DNA of 64,000 nt from Marinoscillum sp049115815. Lineage in GTDB: Bacteria; Bacteroidota; Bacteroidia; Cytophagales; Cyclobacteriaceae. Made by a program: the position numbers and the translations under genes. Of this stretch, positions 41,933 to 50,047 are shown piece by piece. The stretch lies in contig JAGDZO010000005.1 of the NCBI GenBank assembly GCA_049115815.1, positions 568,605 to 632,604 on the forward strand. The letters are read 5' to 3'. The notes beneath the pieces were generated by a model, which worked only from the letters and a program-made list of their open reading frames with translations, ran no database searches and had not been told where the DNA came from. How positions within the stretch are numbered: the stretch's first letter is position 1; each line of letters begins with the position of its first letter.

Positions 41933-44056
41933 ATGGCGGACAAACCGAGACAGAAGAACCCTTTGATGGGAGGCAAGCCAAATAAACCTAACTACCAACT
42001 GATGATTATCATCGGTATTATCACGGTTGTTTTTGGGTTTACTTACTTCAGCAAAAGCAATACAGCTGTCACCATTCCTGAAAAGAGATTTGAACAGATG
42101 GTGTTGGCAAACGATGTGAAACGCATTGTATTGATCAAAAACCAAGATATGGTAGAGGTGACTTTGAAGCCAGAGGCACTTCAGAACACCAAATACAAGA
42201 TTGAACTCGAAGGTCAATCGCCTTTTTCCGGTGATAGCGGCCCGCATTACAAATTCAAAATTGTCGACGTAACCATCTTCAACCAACGATTCAATGAACT
42301 AATGGAAGAGGTTTCCAGAGATCAGAGAATGGGCTATGAGGTAGAGGATAGGCAAGACATCACCAGCCTCTTCTTTAACTGGGGATTTCTTTTCTTGATC
42401 ATTTTCGGTTTTTGGTTCATCATGAGACGAATGACCGGAGGTGGCGGACCTGGAGGGCAGATATTTAATATAGGCAAGTCTAAGGCTGCACTCTTTGATG
42501 CTGAAAACAAGGTGAAAATCACCTTCAACGATGCTGCTGGATTGGAAGAAGCTAAAGAGGAAATTAAGGAAATAGTAGATTTTCTTAAAACTCCGAGCAA
42601 ATTCACTGCACTTGGTGGAAAAATACCAAAAGGCGCATTACTTGTAGGACCTCCGGGAACAGGTAAAACTTTATTAGCTAAAGCAGTAGCTGGAGAAGCT
42701 GGGGTGCCATTTTTCACCCTTTCTGGTTCTGACTTTGTGGAAATGTTTGTTGGGGTAGGTGCCGCTAGAGTACGTGACCTTTTCAAACAAGCTAAAGAAA
42801 AGGCTCCTTGTATCGTCTTTATAGATGAAATTGATGCGATAGGTCGCTCAAGGGGTAAAGGTCAGATGCCAGGGTCAAATGATGAACGTGAGAACACATT
42901 GAACTCACTACTTGTGGAGATGGATGGATTCTCAACAGATTCAGGTGTGATCATTCTAGCAGCCACTAACCGTCCGGATGTTTTGGATTCAGCGTTGCTA
43001 CGTCCAGGTCGTTTTGATAGACAAATCAGCATTGACAAGCCAGATATTATTGGTAGAGAAGCAATCTTCAAGGTTCACTTGAAACCAATCAAGCTTGACG
43101 AAAATGTGGATGCCAAAAAGCTTTCTGCTCAGACCCCAGGTTTCGCAGGAGCTGAAATAGCTAACGTATGCAACGAAGCTGCTTTGATCGCTGCAAGGCG
43201 GGATAAAAAGGCCGTTGATATGCAGGACTTTCAAGATGCTATTGATCGTGTAATTGGTGGATTGGAAAAACGAAACAAAATCATTTCTCCAGAAGAGAAA
43301 GAGATAGTAGCTTATCATGAAGCAGGACATGCGGTAGCCGGCTGGTTCTTAGAGCATGCAGATCCTTTGGTTAAAGTGAGTATTGTGCCTCGTGGTGTTG
43401 CTGCGCTAGGATATGCTCAATATTTACCTAAAGAACAGTTCCTCTATCAAACAGAACAGCTGATAGACGAAATGTGCATGGCTTTGGGAGGCAGAGTTGC
43501 TGAAGACTTGATTTTCAACAAAATATCTACAGGGGCGCTTAGCGACCTTGAGCGTATCACCAAGATGGCCTACAGTATAGTCACTGTATACGGTATGAAT
43601 GAGAAGATAGGTAACATCTCATTCTACGACCCGAAACAAAGTGAATACAACTTCCAAAAACCATATTCTGATGCCACAGCAGAAACAATCGATCAGGAAG
43701 TAAAAGCACTAGTTGATTCTGCCTATCAGCGTACGATGAAACTCCTAAAAGAAAAGCAGAATGAGCTTGAAATCATAGCTAAGGAGTTATTGGAAAAAGA
43801 GATCCTCTTTCAAAGTGATCTTGAAAGACTCATCGGCAAGCGACCATTTGAGAAAGAGACAACTTATGAGCAGTTCACAAACAATAAGAATGTGAACGAT
43901 GAAAAAGATGAGGCTGATGCAGCGGAAAAAGCCCGACTTGACAAACTTGCTCAAGATGAATTGGATCGCTTGAAGAGTCATGTGATGGATGAGGTGGAAA
44001 AGGAGGAGGACTCTGAGGATGATCAACCAAAAGAAGAAGTAGAGGATAAAAAATAA
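41933..44056 (+). CDS. ftsH: ATP-dependent zinc metalloprotease FtsH
   Basis: Membrane-bound AAA+ protease that degrades misfolded membrane proteins and short-lived regulators. 707 residues: membrane helices at about 22-40 and 147-165 with a periplasmic domain between them, Walker A GPPGTGKT (239-246), Walker B CIVFIDEIDA (293-302), the second region of homology with RPGRFDRQ, and the zinc site HEAGH at 462-466. The last 65 residues are highly charged and acidic. A strong terminator follows the stop. Confidence 0.97.
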   Translation: MADKPRQKNPLMGGKPNKPNYQLMIIIGIITVVFGFTYFSKSNTAVTIPEKRFEQMVLANDVKRIVLIKNQDMVEVTLKPEALQNTKYKIELEGQSPFSGDSGPHYKFKIVDVTIFNQRFNELMEEVSRDQRMGYEVEDRQDITSLFFNWGFLFLIIFGFWFIMRRMTGGGGPGGQIFNIGKSKAALFDAENKVKITFNDAAGLEEAKEEIKEIVDFLKTPSKFTALGGKIPKGALLVGPPGTGKTLLAKAVAGEAGVPFFTLSGSDFVEMFVGVGAARVRDLFKQAKEKAPCIVFIDEIDAIGRSRGKGQMPGSNDERENTLNSLLVEMDGFSTDSGVIILAATNRPDVLDSALLRPGRFDRQISIDKPDIIGREAIFKVHLKPIKLDENVDAKKLSAQTPGFAGAEIANVCNEAALIAARRDKKAVDMQDFQDAIDRVIGGLEKRNKIISPEEKEIVAYHEAGHAVAGWFLEHADPLVKVSIVPRGVAALGYAQYLPKEQFLYQTEQLIDEMCMALGGRVAEDLIFNKISTGALSDLERITKMAYSIVTVYGMNEKIGNISFYDPKQSEYNFQKPYSDATAETIDQEVKALVDSAYQRTMKLLKEKQNELEIIAKELLEKEILFQSDLERLIGKRPFEKETTYEQFTNNKNVNDEKDEADAAEKARLDKLAQDELDRLKSHVMDEVEKEEDSEDDQPKEEVEDKK

Positions 44057-44084
44057 TCTCTCCTCAACAACATTTACTAAATTG

Positions 44085-44112
44085 GGAGCCTCGATATGAG
44101 GCTCCTTTTTTT
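44085..44112 (+). terminator. Terminator after ftsH
   Basis: GGAGCCTC pairs with GAGGCTCC (8 bp, 5-base loop) and is followed by seven T. The next gene's ATG is the base immediately after the T-run. Confidence 0.85.
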
Positions 44113-44877
44113 ATGGACGAACAGTTTAAGAACATACCTAAATCAAAGAAAATCTATCTGGCAAGTGATTTTCATTTAGGTGCTCCTGACCTCCAGTCAA
44201 GTCAACTTCGTGAAAAGAAAATCGTGCGCTGGCTATCATCGATAGAAAAGGATGCTGTTGGGATCATTTTGGTTGGGGATATTTTTGATTTCTGGTTTGA
44301 GTATAGGCACGCGATACCCAAAGGGTTTGTCCGATTCATTGGGAAAATAGCAGAGTTAAGAGACCGAGGAATACCCGTCCTATTTTTTACCGGGAACCAC
44401 GATATCTGGATGGCTGACTATTTCGAAAAAGAAATGGGCGTTCAGATTTATTCGCAACCAAGAAGCTTTCTGATTGGATCAAATCAGGTATACATAGGTC
44501 ATGGTGATGGACTTGGTCCGGGAGATTGTAAGTTTAAATTCTACAAGAAAATATTCACCAATCCTTTAGCTCAGTGGGCATTCAGATGGCTCCATCCCGA
44601 TCTGGGAATTGGACTAGCTAAAAAATGGTCAAATAGTAGCAAAGAAGCCTACAATGATTTGCCTTTTCAAGAAGACAAGGAGTGGCTCATCATACATAGC
44701 AAGGAGATCGAGCAATCTACTCATCACGACTACTATATTTATGGGCACAGACATCTGTTCGCTGAATATGATCTTTCTCCAGATGCCAAATACATCAATC
44801 TTGGAGAATGGATGTCGGGAAGCACCTATTTGACTATTGATAGCATATCTGCTAAACTTTCTCGCTTTGAAGAATAG
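44113..44877 (+). CDS. lpxH: UDP-2,3-diacylglucosamine diphosphatase-like phosphoesterase (LpxH type)
   Basis: Predicted to remove UMP from UDP-diacylglucosamine in lipid A synthesis at the inner membrane. 254 residues of the calcineurin-like fold with all metal motifs: ASDFHLG, GDIFDFWFEYRH, GNHD, GHGDG and GHRHLF. The position of ATG directly after the ftsH terminator U-tract leaves no ordinary leader. The LpxH versus LpxI/other phosphoesterase assignment is by the DFWFEYRH motif. Confidence 0.87.
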   Translation: MDEQFKNIPKSKKIYLASDFHLGAPDLQSSQLREKKIVRWLSSIEKDAVGIILVGDIFDFWFEYRHAIPKGFVRFIGKIAELRDRGIPVLFFTGNHDIWMADYFEKEMGVQIYSQPRSFLIGSNQVYIGHGDGLGPGDCKFKFYKKIFTNPLAQWAFRWLHPDLGIGLAKKWSNSSKEAYNDLPFQEDKEWLIIHSKEIEQSTHHDYYIYGHRHLFAEYDLSPDAKYINLGEWMSGSTYLTIDSISAKLSRFEE

Positions 44878-45664
44878 ACTAACTATCATCACGGTTTGCT
44901 TATGCATGTCCCTGATATCACAAGGGCAGACATGGAACCATATCAAGACAGTTGGTCTGCCTGAAGAAACCACCAATCAATCTATGGACAGTGATGGATA
45001 CCTATATGTAGGTACCAAATCGGGCAATATCCTAAAGTATGATCAGAATGGAGAGCTGTTAGAAACATACTCCGATTTGGGCAAATTTCCTGTAACCACT
45101 GTGGAAGCATGGAACCGCATGAAGCCATTTATATACTATCAAAGTGCGCAGCAATTTTACTTTTTGGATCGTTTCAGCACAACACCAGCTATGTATGATC
45201 TGTCAGATTTCTATAGTGGACTGACTACTCTATGTGCTCCCGGTTTTGACAATAGCTTCTGGGTGCTCAGTGCCAATCATTCTGAATTGAAAAAATTTGA
45301 CATTCAAACCAGACGACTGATCCTTGAAAATCCACTGCAATTAGACCTAAGTAGTGCGTCTTACATGCGAGCACACAGGAGCAATCTGATCATTTGTGAC
45401 CCTGAAAATGGGCTTTTCTATTTTGACCAGTATGGCAACCAGATCGCTCATAATCCATCTATAAAAATCACTGACTTTCAAGTGAGCAAAAACGATCTGA
45501 TCTATTTGCAATCTGACACGGTGTGGATGGTAGACTATACATTTCAAACAATAGTAAAGAGTGTAAAAGCTCCTGAAAAGGCCAGTATGACCGTTTATAG
45601 ATTTGGAAATCAATACATTTTCGTCCGGAAGGACGAATTGATTTACTACAGTCTCGACTTATGA
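44867..45664 (+). CDS. Secreted or lipid-free periplasmic beta-propeller-like protein
   Basis: Function unknown. The start is uncertain: TTG at 44867 gives a compact signal peptide (KNRLTIITVCLCMSLISQG, cleavage near QTW); an in-frame ATG at 44837 would add 10 hydrophobic residues. After the signal the chain has repeating short strands of the kind seen in beta-propellers (GYLYVGTKSGNILKYDQNGE, SNLIICDPENGLFYFDQYGN). It overlaps lpxH by about 11 bases and its stop overlaps the tolC-like stop on the other strand. Confidence 0.7.
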   Translation: MKNRLTIITVCLCMSLISQGQTWNHIKTVGLPEETTNQSMDSDGYLYVGTKSGNILKYDQNGELLETYSDLGKFPVTTVEAWNRMKPFIYYQSAQQFYFLDRFSTTPAMYDLSDFYSGLTTLCAPGFDNSFWVLSANHSELKKFDIQTRRLILENPLQLDLSSASYMRAHRSNLIICDPENGLFYFDQYGNQIAHNPSIKITDFQVSKNDLIYLQSDTVWMVDYTFQTIVKSVKAPEKASMTVYRFGNQYIFVRKDELIYYSLDL

Positions 45665-47002
45665 TCCACGATATAGCTCAAGTATCTTCTTTCTGAATAC
45701 GATACTGTACTTGGCATTGACCAACTGCAATTGAGCGCTGTTCTTGTTATTCAAACTTTCTAGATAAGTATAGAAATCCGTATTGCCAGTTTCAAATCTC
45801 TTTTTCATAAAGTCAAAGGTCTGAGCTGCAGCTTCTAGATTTTCCTTAGCGGACACATAGGTGTCTTGAGCATTGACCAAATCCAAATATGCCGTCTGTA
45901 CTAGATTGGTGACATTATTCATCTCCTGAGTCACCTGAAGTTCCGAGTTTGCCATGGACACGCGAGCGATCTGAATATTATTGGTCGTCTCAAACCGTGT
46001 GAAAATCGGTATGTTCAGGGAGAAATTCACATATTCAAATTCATTAAAAGTCATCTGCTCAGAGAACGTCGCATCAGGCAGAAAACTTCCATCCTCGGGA
46101 TTCAATGCTCCATTGGTAGAATAATTGGATCCTAATCGACCAAAAGCCGTGATGGAAGGATACCTCTGAGCCCGTGCTGACTTAAAGGCAAATTTCGAGG
46201 CATTAAAGTTAGAATTAGCCGCTTTAAGTGCTGGACTGTTATCTATGCAGGCCGAAAGCACCTCCGAAAACGGGGCTTCTTCAAGTAGTAGCTCATCCTC
46301 CTGAACATCATACCCAACCACTTCATATTCGGCATCATTTGGATCCAGTTGCATGGCCTGAAATAAACCAAGTAGGTCTCGCTTGAGTGTATTCTGAAGA
46401 TTGTTTAAGGTCAATTTTTGACTAGCTAATTGTCCTTGAAAATTGTAAACAGATTCCAAATTGCCAACCCCAACTGACTCTCTTAGCTTCTCTCGTTCCA
46501 ACTGCGCGGACAATAATTCTACGCGTTCTTCTGCGATCTTGATATTTTCCTTATCCAAAATAACATTGAGATAAAACGTCAAGATATTCCCTTCCACGGA
46601 TAACGCAGAATTCTCTGTCGCGGCTTTGGCAGCATCTTGTGCATGCCTGGACTGGTTGAGCCTATGATGATTGGAGAAGCCATTAAAGATGGTAAGTGAT
46701 GATGACAAATTGGGGCTTGAGCTACTGGTAGTTTCGGACACTTGCCTAGCAGCGTTCGGGTCGAAAAAAGTACCAAAAAAGAAGTCATAGTTGATCCCAG
46801 CAGACAGGGTGGGGAAAAAGTTCATAATAGCCCTCATCCTGTTGGATTCTGCTATTATTTCATTGTTTTTAGCCTGCTTGAGTTCAATATTATTCTCAAG
46901 GGCTGTTGTGATGCAGTCATCCAAGGACAAGGGTTGAACAGGGTTCTGGGCCCATCCCATATTTGAAAACAAAACAGCAAAAACCAAGAATGCTTTTCTC
47001 AT
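45659..47002 (-). CDS. TolC-family outer membrane efflux protein
   Basis: Outer membrane channel of a tripartite exporter. From the ATG at 47002 the protein has 447 residues with a signal peptide (MRKAFLVFAVLFSNMGWAQ). Two long alternating helical/coiled-coil repeats (LEREKLRESVGVGNLESVYNFQGQL region and the C-terminal KKRFETGNTDFYTYLESLN) are the OEP pattern. It lies behind an ABC ATPase and a periplasmic adaptor, but a terminator-like hairpin separates it from them. Confidence 0.9.
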   Translation of the reverse strand: MRKAFLVFAVLFSNMGWAQNPVQPLSLDDCITTALENNIELKQAKNNEIIAESNRMRAIMNFFPTLSAGINYDFFFGTFFDPNAARQVSETTSSSSPNLSSSLTIFNGFSNHHRLNQSRHAQDAAKAATENSALSVEGNILTFYLNVILDKENIKIAEERVELLSAQLEREKLRESVGVGNLESVYNFQGQLASQKLTLNNLQNTLKRDLLGLFQAMQLDPNDAEYEVVGYDVQEDELLLEEAPFSEVLSACIDNSPALKAANSNFNASKFAFKSARAQRYPSITAFGRLGSNYSTNGALNPEDGSFLPDATFSEQMTFNEFEYVNFSLNIPIFTRFETTNNIQIARVSMANSELQVTQEMNNVTNLVQTAYLDLVNAQDTYVSAKENLEAAAQTFDFMKKRFETGNTDFYTYLESLNNKNSAQLQLVNAKYSIVFRKKILELYRGS

Positions 47003-47022
47003 AAAGTTGCTACTTAAAGCCA

Positions 47023-47053
47023 AGCAAAAAGAGGCTTGATGCCTCTTTTTGCT
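47023..47053 (-). terminator. Terminator-like hairpin between the ABC ATPase and tolC-like genes
   Basis: A perfect 13-bp inverted repeat (47023-47035 with 47041-47053) around a 5-base loop. The inner stem GAGGC/GCCTC is followed by five U on the minus strand. It probably reduces or ends transcription before the tolC-like gene. Confidence 0.7.
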
Positions 47054-47069
47054 GTTTGATATTGAGGAA

Positions 47070-47783
47070 TTATACCAGTGCGCTATCCTTAGCGTTTTTG
47101 TTTTCGGAAACTATCTGTCCATCAAATAGGTGAATCACTCGGTGTGCATATTCTGCATCGATAGGTGAGTGAGTTACCATGATCACGGTAGTTCCATTCT
47201 CATTGAGCTCAGTCAATAGGTTCATGACTTCCTGTCCATTGGCCGAATCCAAATTACCGGTCGGCTCATCCGCCAGGATCAGTTTTGGCTGTGCTACTAC
47301 TGCTCTAGAGATAGCCACACGTTGCTGCTGACCACCAGAAAGCTGCTGAGGGAAATGATTTCTTCTGTGCATGATCTTCATCTGCTCCATTACATCTTCC
47401 ACACGCTTTTTACGCTCTGCAGAAGAATACTTCAAATAGATCAATGGCAATTCAATGTTTTCATAAACAGTCAACTCATCAATTAGATTAAAGCTTTGGA
47501 ATACGAAACCAATATTAGCTTTTCGCAATTCTGCTCTTTTTCTTTCCGAATAAGAAGAAATCTCCTGATCGGTAAAGTGAAACTCCCCTTCTGATGGGTT
47601 GTCCAATAAGCCAATAATATTGAGTAAAGTTGATTTACCGCACCCTGAAGGGCCCATGATAGCTACAAACTCTCCCTTTTTTACCTCAAGGTTGACTCCA
47701 GCTAGAGCGGTAGTTTCGATCTCGTCTGTATAATAAAACTTCTTGAGACCTACGGTTTTGATTAGTGCATCTGAATTTTCCAT
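47070..47783 (-). CDS. ABC transporter ATP-binding protein (MacB/LolD type)
   Basis: 237-residue ATPase subunit with intact motifs: Walker A GPSGCGKST (about 45-53), Q-loop FQSFNL, signature LSGGQQQRVAISRA, Walker B LILADEPTGNLD and H-loop VTHS. The class pairs with FtsX/MacB-like permeases. No permease gene is next to it; the adaptor upstream and the TolC-like gene downstream are present. Confidence 0.93.
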   Translation of the reverse strand: MENSDALIKTVGLKKFYYTDEIETTALAGVNLEVKKGEFVAIMGPSGCGKSTLLNIIGLLDNPSEGEFHFTDQEISSYSERKRAELRKANIGFVFQSFNLIDELTVYENIELPLIYLKYSSAERKKRVEDVMEQMKIMHRRNHFPQQLSGGQQQRVAISRAVVAQPKLILADEPTGNLDSANGQEVMNLLTELNENGTTVIMVTHSPIDAEYAHRVIHLFDGQIVSENKNAKDSALV

Positions 47784-47811
47784 ATCAATTTAATTAAGCT
47801 GTTTCTGTGTG

Positions 47812-49062
47812 TTATTTGAATACCAATTTGTCTTTGTCGTCATATCCTTCATAGGATGAGACAACAACTTTTTCTCCAGGTTGCAAACCTTCAATTACTT
47901 CGTAATATCTAGGGTTTTGCCTTCCAAGTCTTATATCTCTTCTTACCGCTTCTGATTCGTCAGCTGTCAGTACGAAAATCCAATTTCCACCAGTAGTCTG
48001 ATAAAAACTACCTCTCGGAATCTGAATGGCAGTGATATTTTCGCTCAATTGCAGTCTTATCTGCAGTGTTTGTCCACGTCTAATTCCATCAGGTATACTA
48101 TCAGTAAAAACCATATCCACTGCAAATAAGCCATTGGCTACTTCCGGATATACCTTGGATATATGGAGTCTATAGGTGGTGCCAGCAAAGTCAAATGTCC
48201 CTGACAATCCTTGGTAGATTCTAGCTATATAATGCTCATCAATGGACGCTCTTACTTTGAATCCGTTCAAGTCATCTATTTGACCAATATTCTGACCTGG
48301 TGAGATAGACTCTCCTACCTCGGCATTGACTGTACTCAAACGTCCAGATATAGGTGCCTTGAAGTAAAGATTATCTAGATTCTTTTTGATCATTTCCAAG
48401 TTGTCTCTAGTTCTTTTCAGCGTACTCTCTGCTTGAGCAATTTGAAGGCGCGCATTCAATGAGTCAAACTTCGCAGACTCTATCTGGATTACCTTTCCGT
48501 CAATCAATCGGTCATAGGCTCTTTTCAGATTGAGGTACTCCTGCTCAGAAATAATCTTTTCGTCATACAGCTCCTTACCTCTATTATATGCATCCTTTGC
48601 TTCATCAATCTGATAATCCAACTCGATGAGATTTCTCTTCAATTCAAACTGGTTCCTTTTGAGACTAAGCTTAGTGTTTTCGAGACTGTTCATCAAAATA
48701 AAAGCCTGAGTCTCCTCACGCACAAAGTTTTGCAACAGGTCATTGTTGGACAATTTGAGAATGGTGTCCCCCTGCTCAACAAGTATTCCTCCTTCATAAT
48801 ACTTTTTCTCTACCACGCCACCTTCTATGGCATCTAGTCGAATAGTTTTGATAGGCATCACTGAGCCATCTACAGGGATAAACTCCCTGAACTCCCCTTC
48901 TTTTACTTGGGCAATGTTCACTTTTTCTCGCTCCACATTGAGCCGAGAACCTCCATCAGCAAAAATGAAGCTATATAGTATGAATAAAAGGAAAAGTCCG
49001 CCAGCACCCCAGGTTAAGAACAGCTTGAGCGTCCATTTTTTCTTTTCAATTTTACGGTCCAT
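47812..49062 (-). CDS. Periplasmic adaptor (HlyD/MacA-like membrane fusion protein)
   Basis: 416 residues. A single N-terminal membrane anchor is at about 14-38, then a biotinyl-lipoyl half motif (GGVVEKKYYEGGILVEQGDTILKL), a long coiled coil, the second lipoyl half (FKAPISGRLSTVNAEVGESISPGQ) and beta-barrel domains. Likely partner of the ATPase 28 bases downstream. A sigma-54-like promoter element lies about 30 bases before its start. Confidence 0.9.
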   Translation of the reverse strand: MDRKIEKKKWTLKLFLTWGAGGLFLLFILYSFIFADGGSRLNVEREKVNIAQVKEGEFREFIPVDGSVMPIKTIRLDAIEGGVVEKKYYEGGILVEQGDTILKLSNNDLLQNFVREETQAFILMNSLENTKLSLKRNQFELKRNLIELDYQIDEAKDAYNRGKELYDEKIISEQEYLNLKRAYDRLIDGKVIQIESAKFDSLNARLQIAQAESTLKRTRDNLEMIKKNLDNLYFKAPISGRLSTVNAEVGESISPGQNIGQIDDLNGFKVRASIDEHYIARIYQGLSGTFDFAGTTYRLHISKVYPEVANGLFAVDMVFTDSIPDGIRRGQTLQIRLQLSENITAIQIPRGSFYQTTGGNWIFVLTADESEAVRRDIRLGRQNPRYYEVIEGLQPGEKVVVSSYEGYDDKDKLVFK

Positions 49063-49090
49063 AAAAATCGTCTAGTCTGGTCGCCGCAAT

Positions 49091-49107
49091 GCCAATTAAG
49101 ATGCCAA
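49091..49107 (-). promoter_or_regulatory. Sigma-54-like promoter element before the adaptor gene
   Basis: On the minus strand TTGGCAT, five bases, then TTGGC resembles the -24/-12 consensus TGGCAC-N5-TTGC, with G instead of C in the last key position. It lies about 30 bases before the start codon. A sigma-54 activator is encoded 6 kb away. Confidence 0.38.
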
Positions 49108-49182
49108 TACCTGTATATTTCTGATTTTCAATGTTTTAAGTTGATTTTTTTCTAGAAGGTTCATTTCTTTGTGTACATTTTG

Positions 49183-49198
49183 GAACACGAAAGTGTTC
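49183..49198. promoter_or_regulatory. Candidate operator dyad upstream of the TetR gene
   Basis: GAACAC-GAAA-GTGTTC is a perfect 6-bp dyad with a 4-base spacer in the intergenic region shared by the two export clusters. TetR proteins usually bind such short palindromes near their own gene; assignment is by position only. Confidence 0.35.
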
Positions 49199-49372
49199 AT
49201 AAACGATCATCTTAATTTTAGTTGTTGACTAACCCGCCACACTCCATTTAATTCAATTTCCTAACGATCCAAATTGGGTTATAAATCAAGTTTTTGACTC
49301 CTTAGTAAAACATTGAATAGCTTTATTCGTTGATAGTATTGCTATCTTTTTGAGAAGTATTAAACATTAATA

Positions 49373-50047
49373 ATGGCAGTCTTACAATTACAGCTTCCTG
49401 ACAACTTGTTTATCAAAGATCCACAAACCACTGAGCTCGGCAAGAAAATCGTTAGAGAGAGCATCAGAATGATTGATCAGCTGGGATTTGAATCATTCAC
49501 CTTTCGGAAACTTTCTATAGAAATTGACTCAACAGAAGCATCTATTTACCGGTACTTTGAAAACAAACACCGACTGCTGTTGTATCTAATCACTTGGTAT
49601 TGGGCATGGTTGGAGTATCGGATTGAATACAATACACATCATATCTCTGATCCGATTGAACGATTAGAAAAAATAATCAAGATAGTTTGTGATGAACCAA
49701 TAGCAGATGACGCTTTTCCTGATATCAATGAAGTGGCCTTATCGCGTATTGTGACTGCAGAATCAGACAAGACTTATCTCACCAAGCAAGTGGATCAGGA
49801 CAATGAAGAAGGCCTATTCAAGGGTTATAAAAATTTATGCCATGATATAGCCATGATTATCAGAGATATTAATCCGAAATTTGAATACCCGCATGCGCTG
49901 GTAAGTACTATATTGGAAGCTTCAAGTCAACAGATCTTTTTTGCACGCCATTTACCCTCTCTTACCGAGATCAAAAATGATAAGAGCATATATCACACCA
50001 ATTACAAATTTTTAAAATCCCTAGTCTTTAAGACCATTCAAGCATGA
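49373..50047 (+). CDS. TetR/AcrR-family transcriptional regulator
   Basis: 224 residues. The N-terminal helix-turn-helix lies at about 25-70 (RESIRMIDQLGFESFTFRKLS, then STEASIYRYFENKHRLL). The remaining C-terminal ligand domain is not similar to a group I can name. It overlaps the downstream ABC exporter by 4 bases (ATGA), so it probably represses its own exporter operon in response to an exported or toxic molecule. Confidence 0.9.
   Translation: MAVLQLQLPDNLFIKDPQTTELGKKIVRESIRMIDQLGFESFTFRKLSIEIDSTEASIYRYFENKHRLLLYLITWYWAWLEYRIEYNTHHISDPIERLEKIIKIVCDEPIADDAFPDINEVALSRIVTAESDKTYLTKQVDQDNEEGLFKGYKNLCHDIAMIIRDINPKFEYPHALVSTILEASSQQIFFARHLPSLTEIKNDKSIYHTNYKFLKSLVFKTIQA

Larger units (their letters stand above)
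49063..49372. other. 310-base intergenic region between two divergent export clusters
   Basis: AT-rich, no plausible ORF. It contains a sigma-54-like element for the minus-strand adaptor (49091-49107), a GAACAC/GTGTTC dyad (49183-49198) and a GATAG/CTATC dyad at 49332-49346 before the TetR gene. Confidence 0.7.

Noticed and set aside
41540..42286. Long minus-strand reading frame (248 codons) opposite rsfS and ftsH
   Set aside because: It is antisense to two well-supported genes, has no recognisable motif and unusual Phe/His/Cys-rich composition typical of a shadow frame.
49332..49346. GATAG/CTATC dyad before the TetR gene as operator
   Set aside because: The arms are only 5 bp in AT-rich sequence, so chance occurrence is likely; noted in the intergenic entry only.
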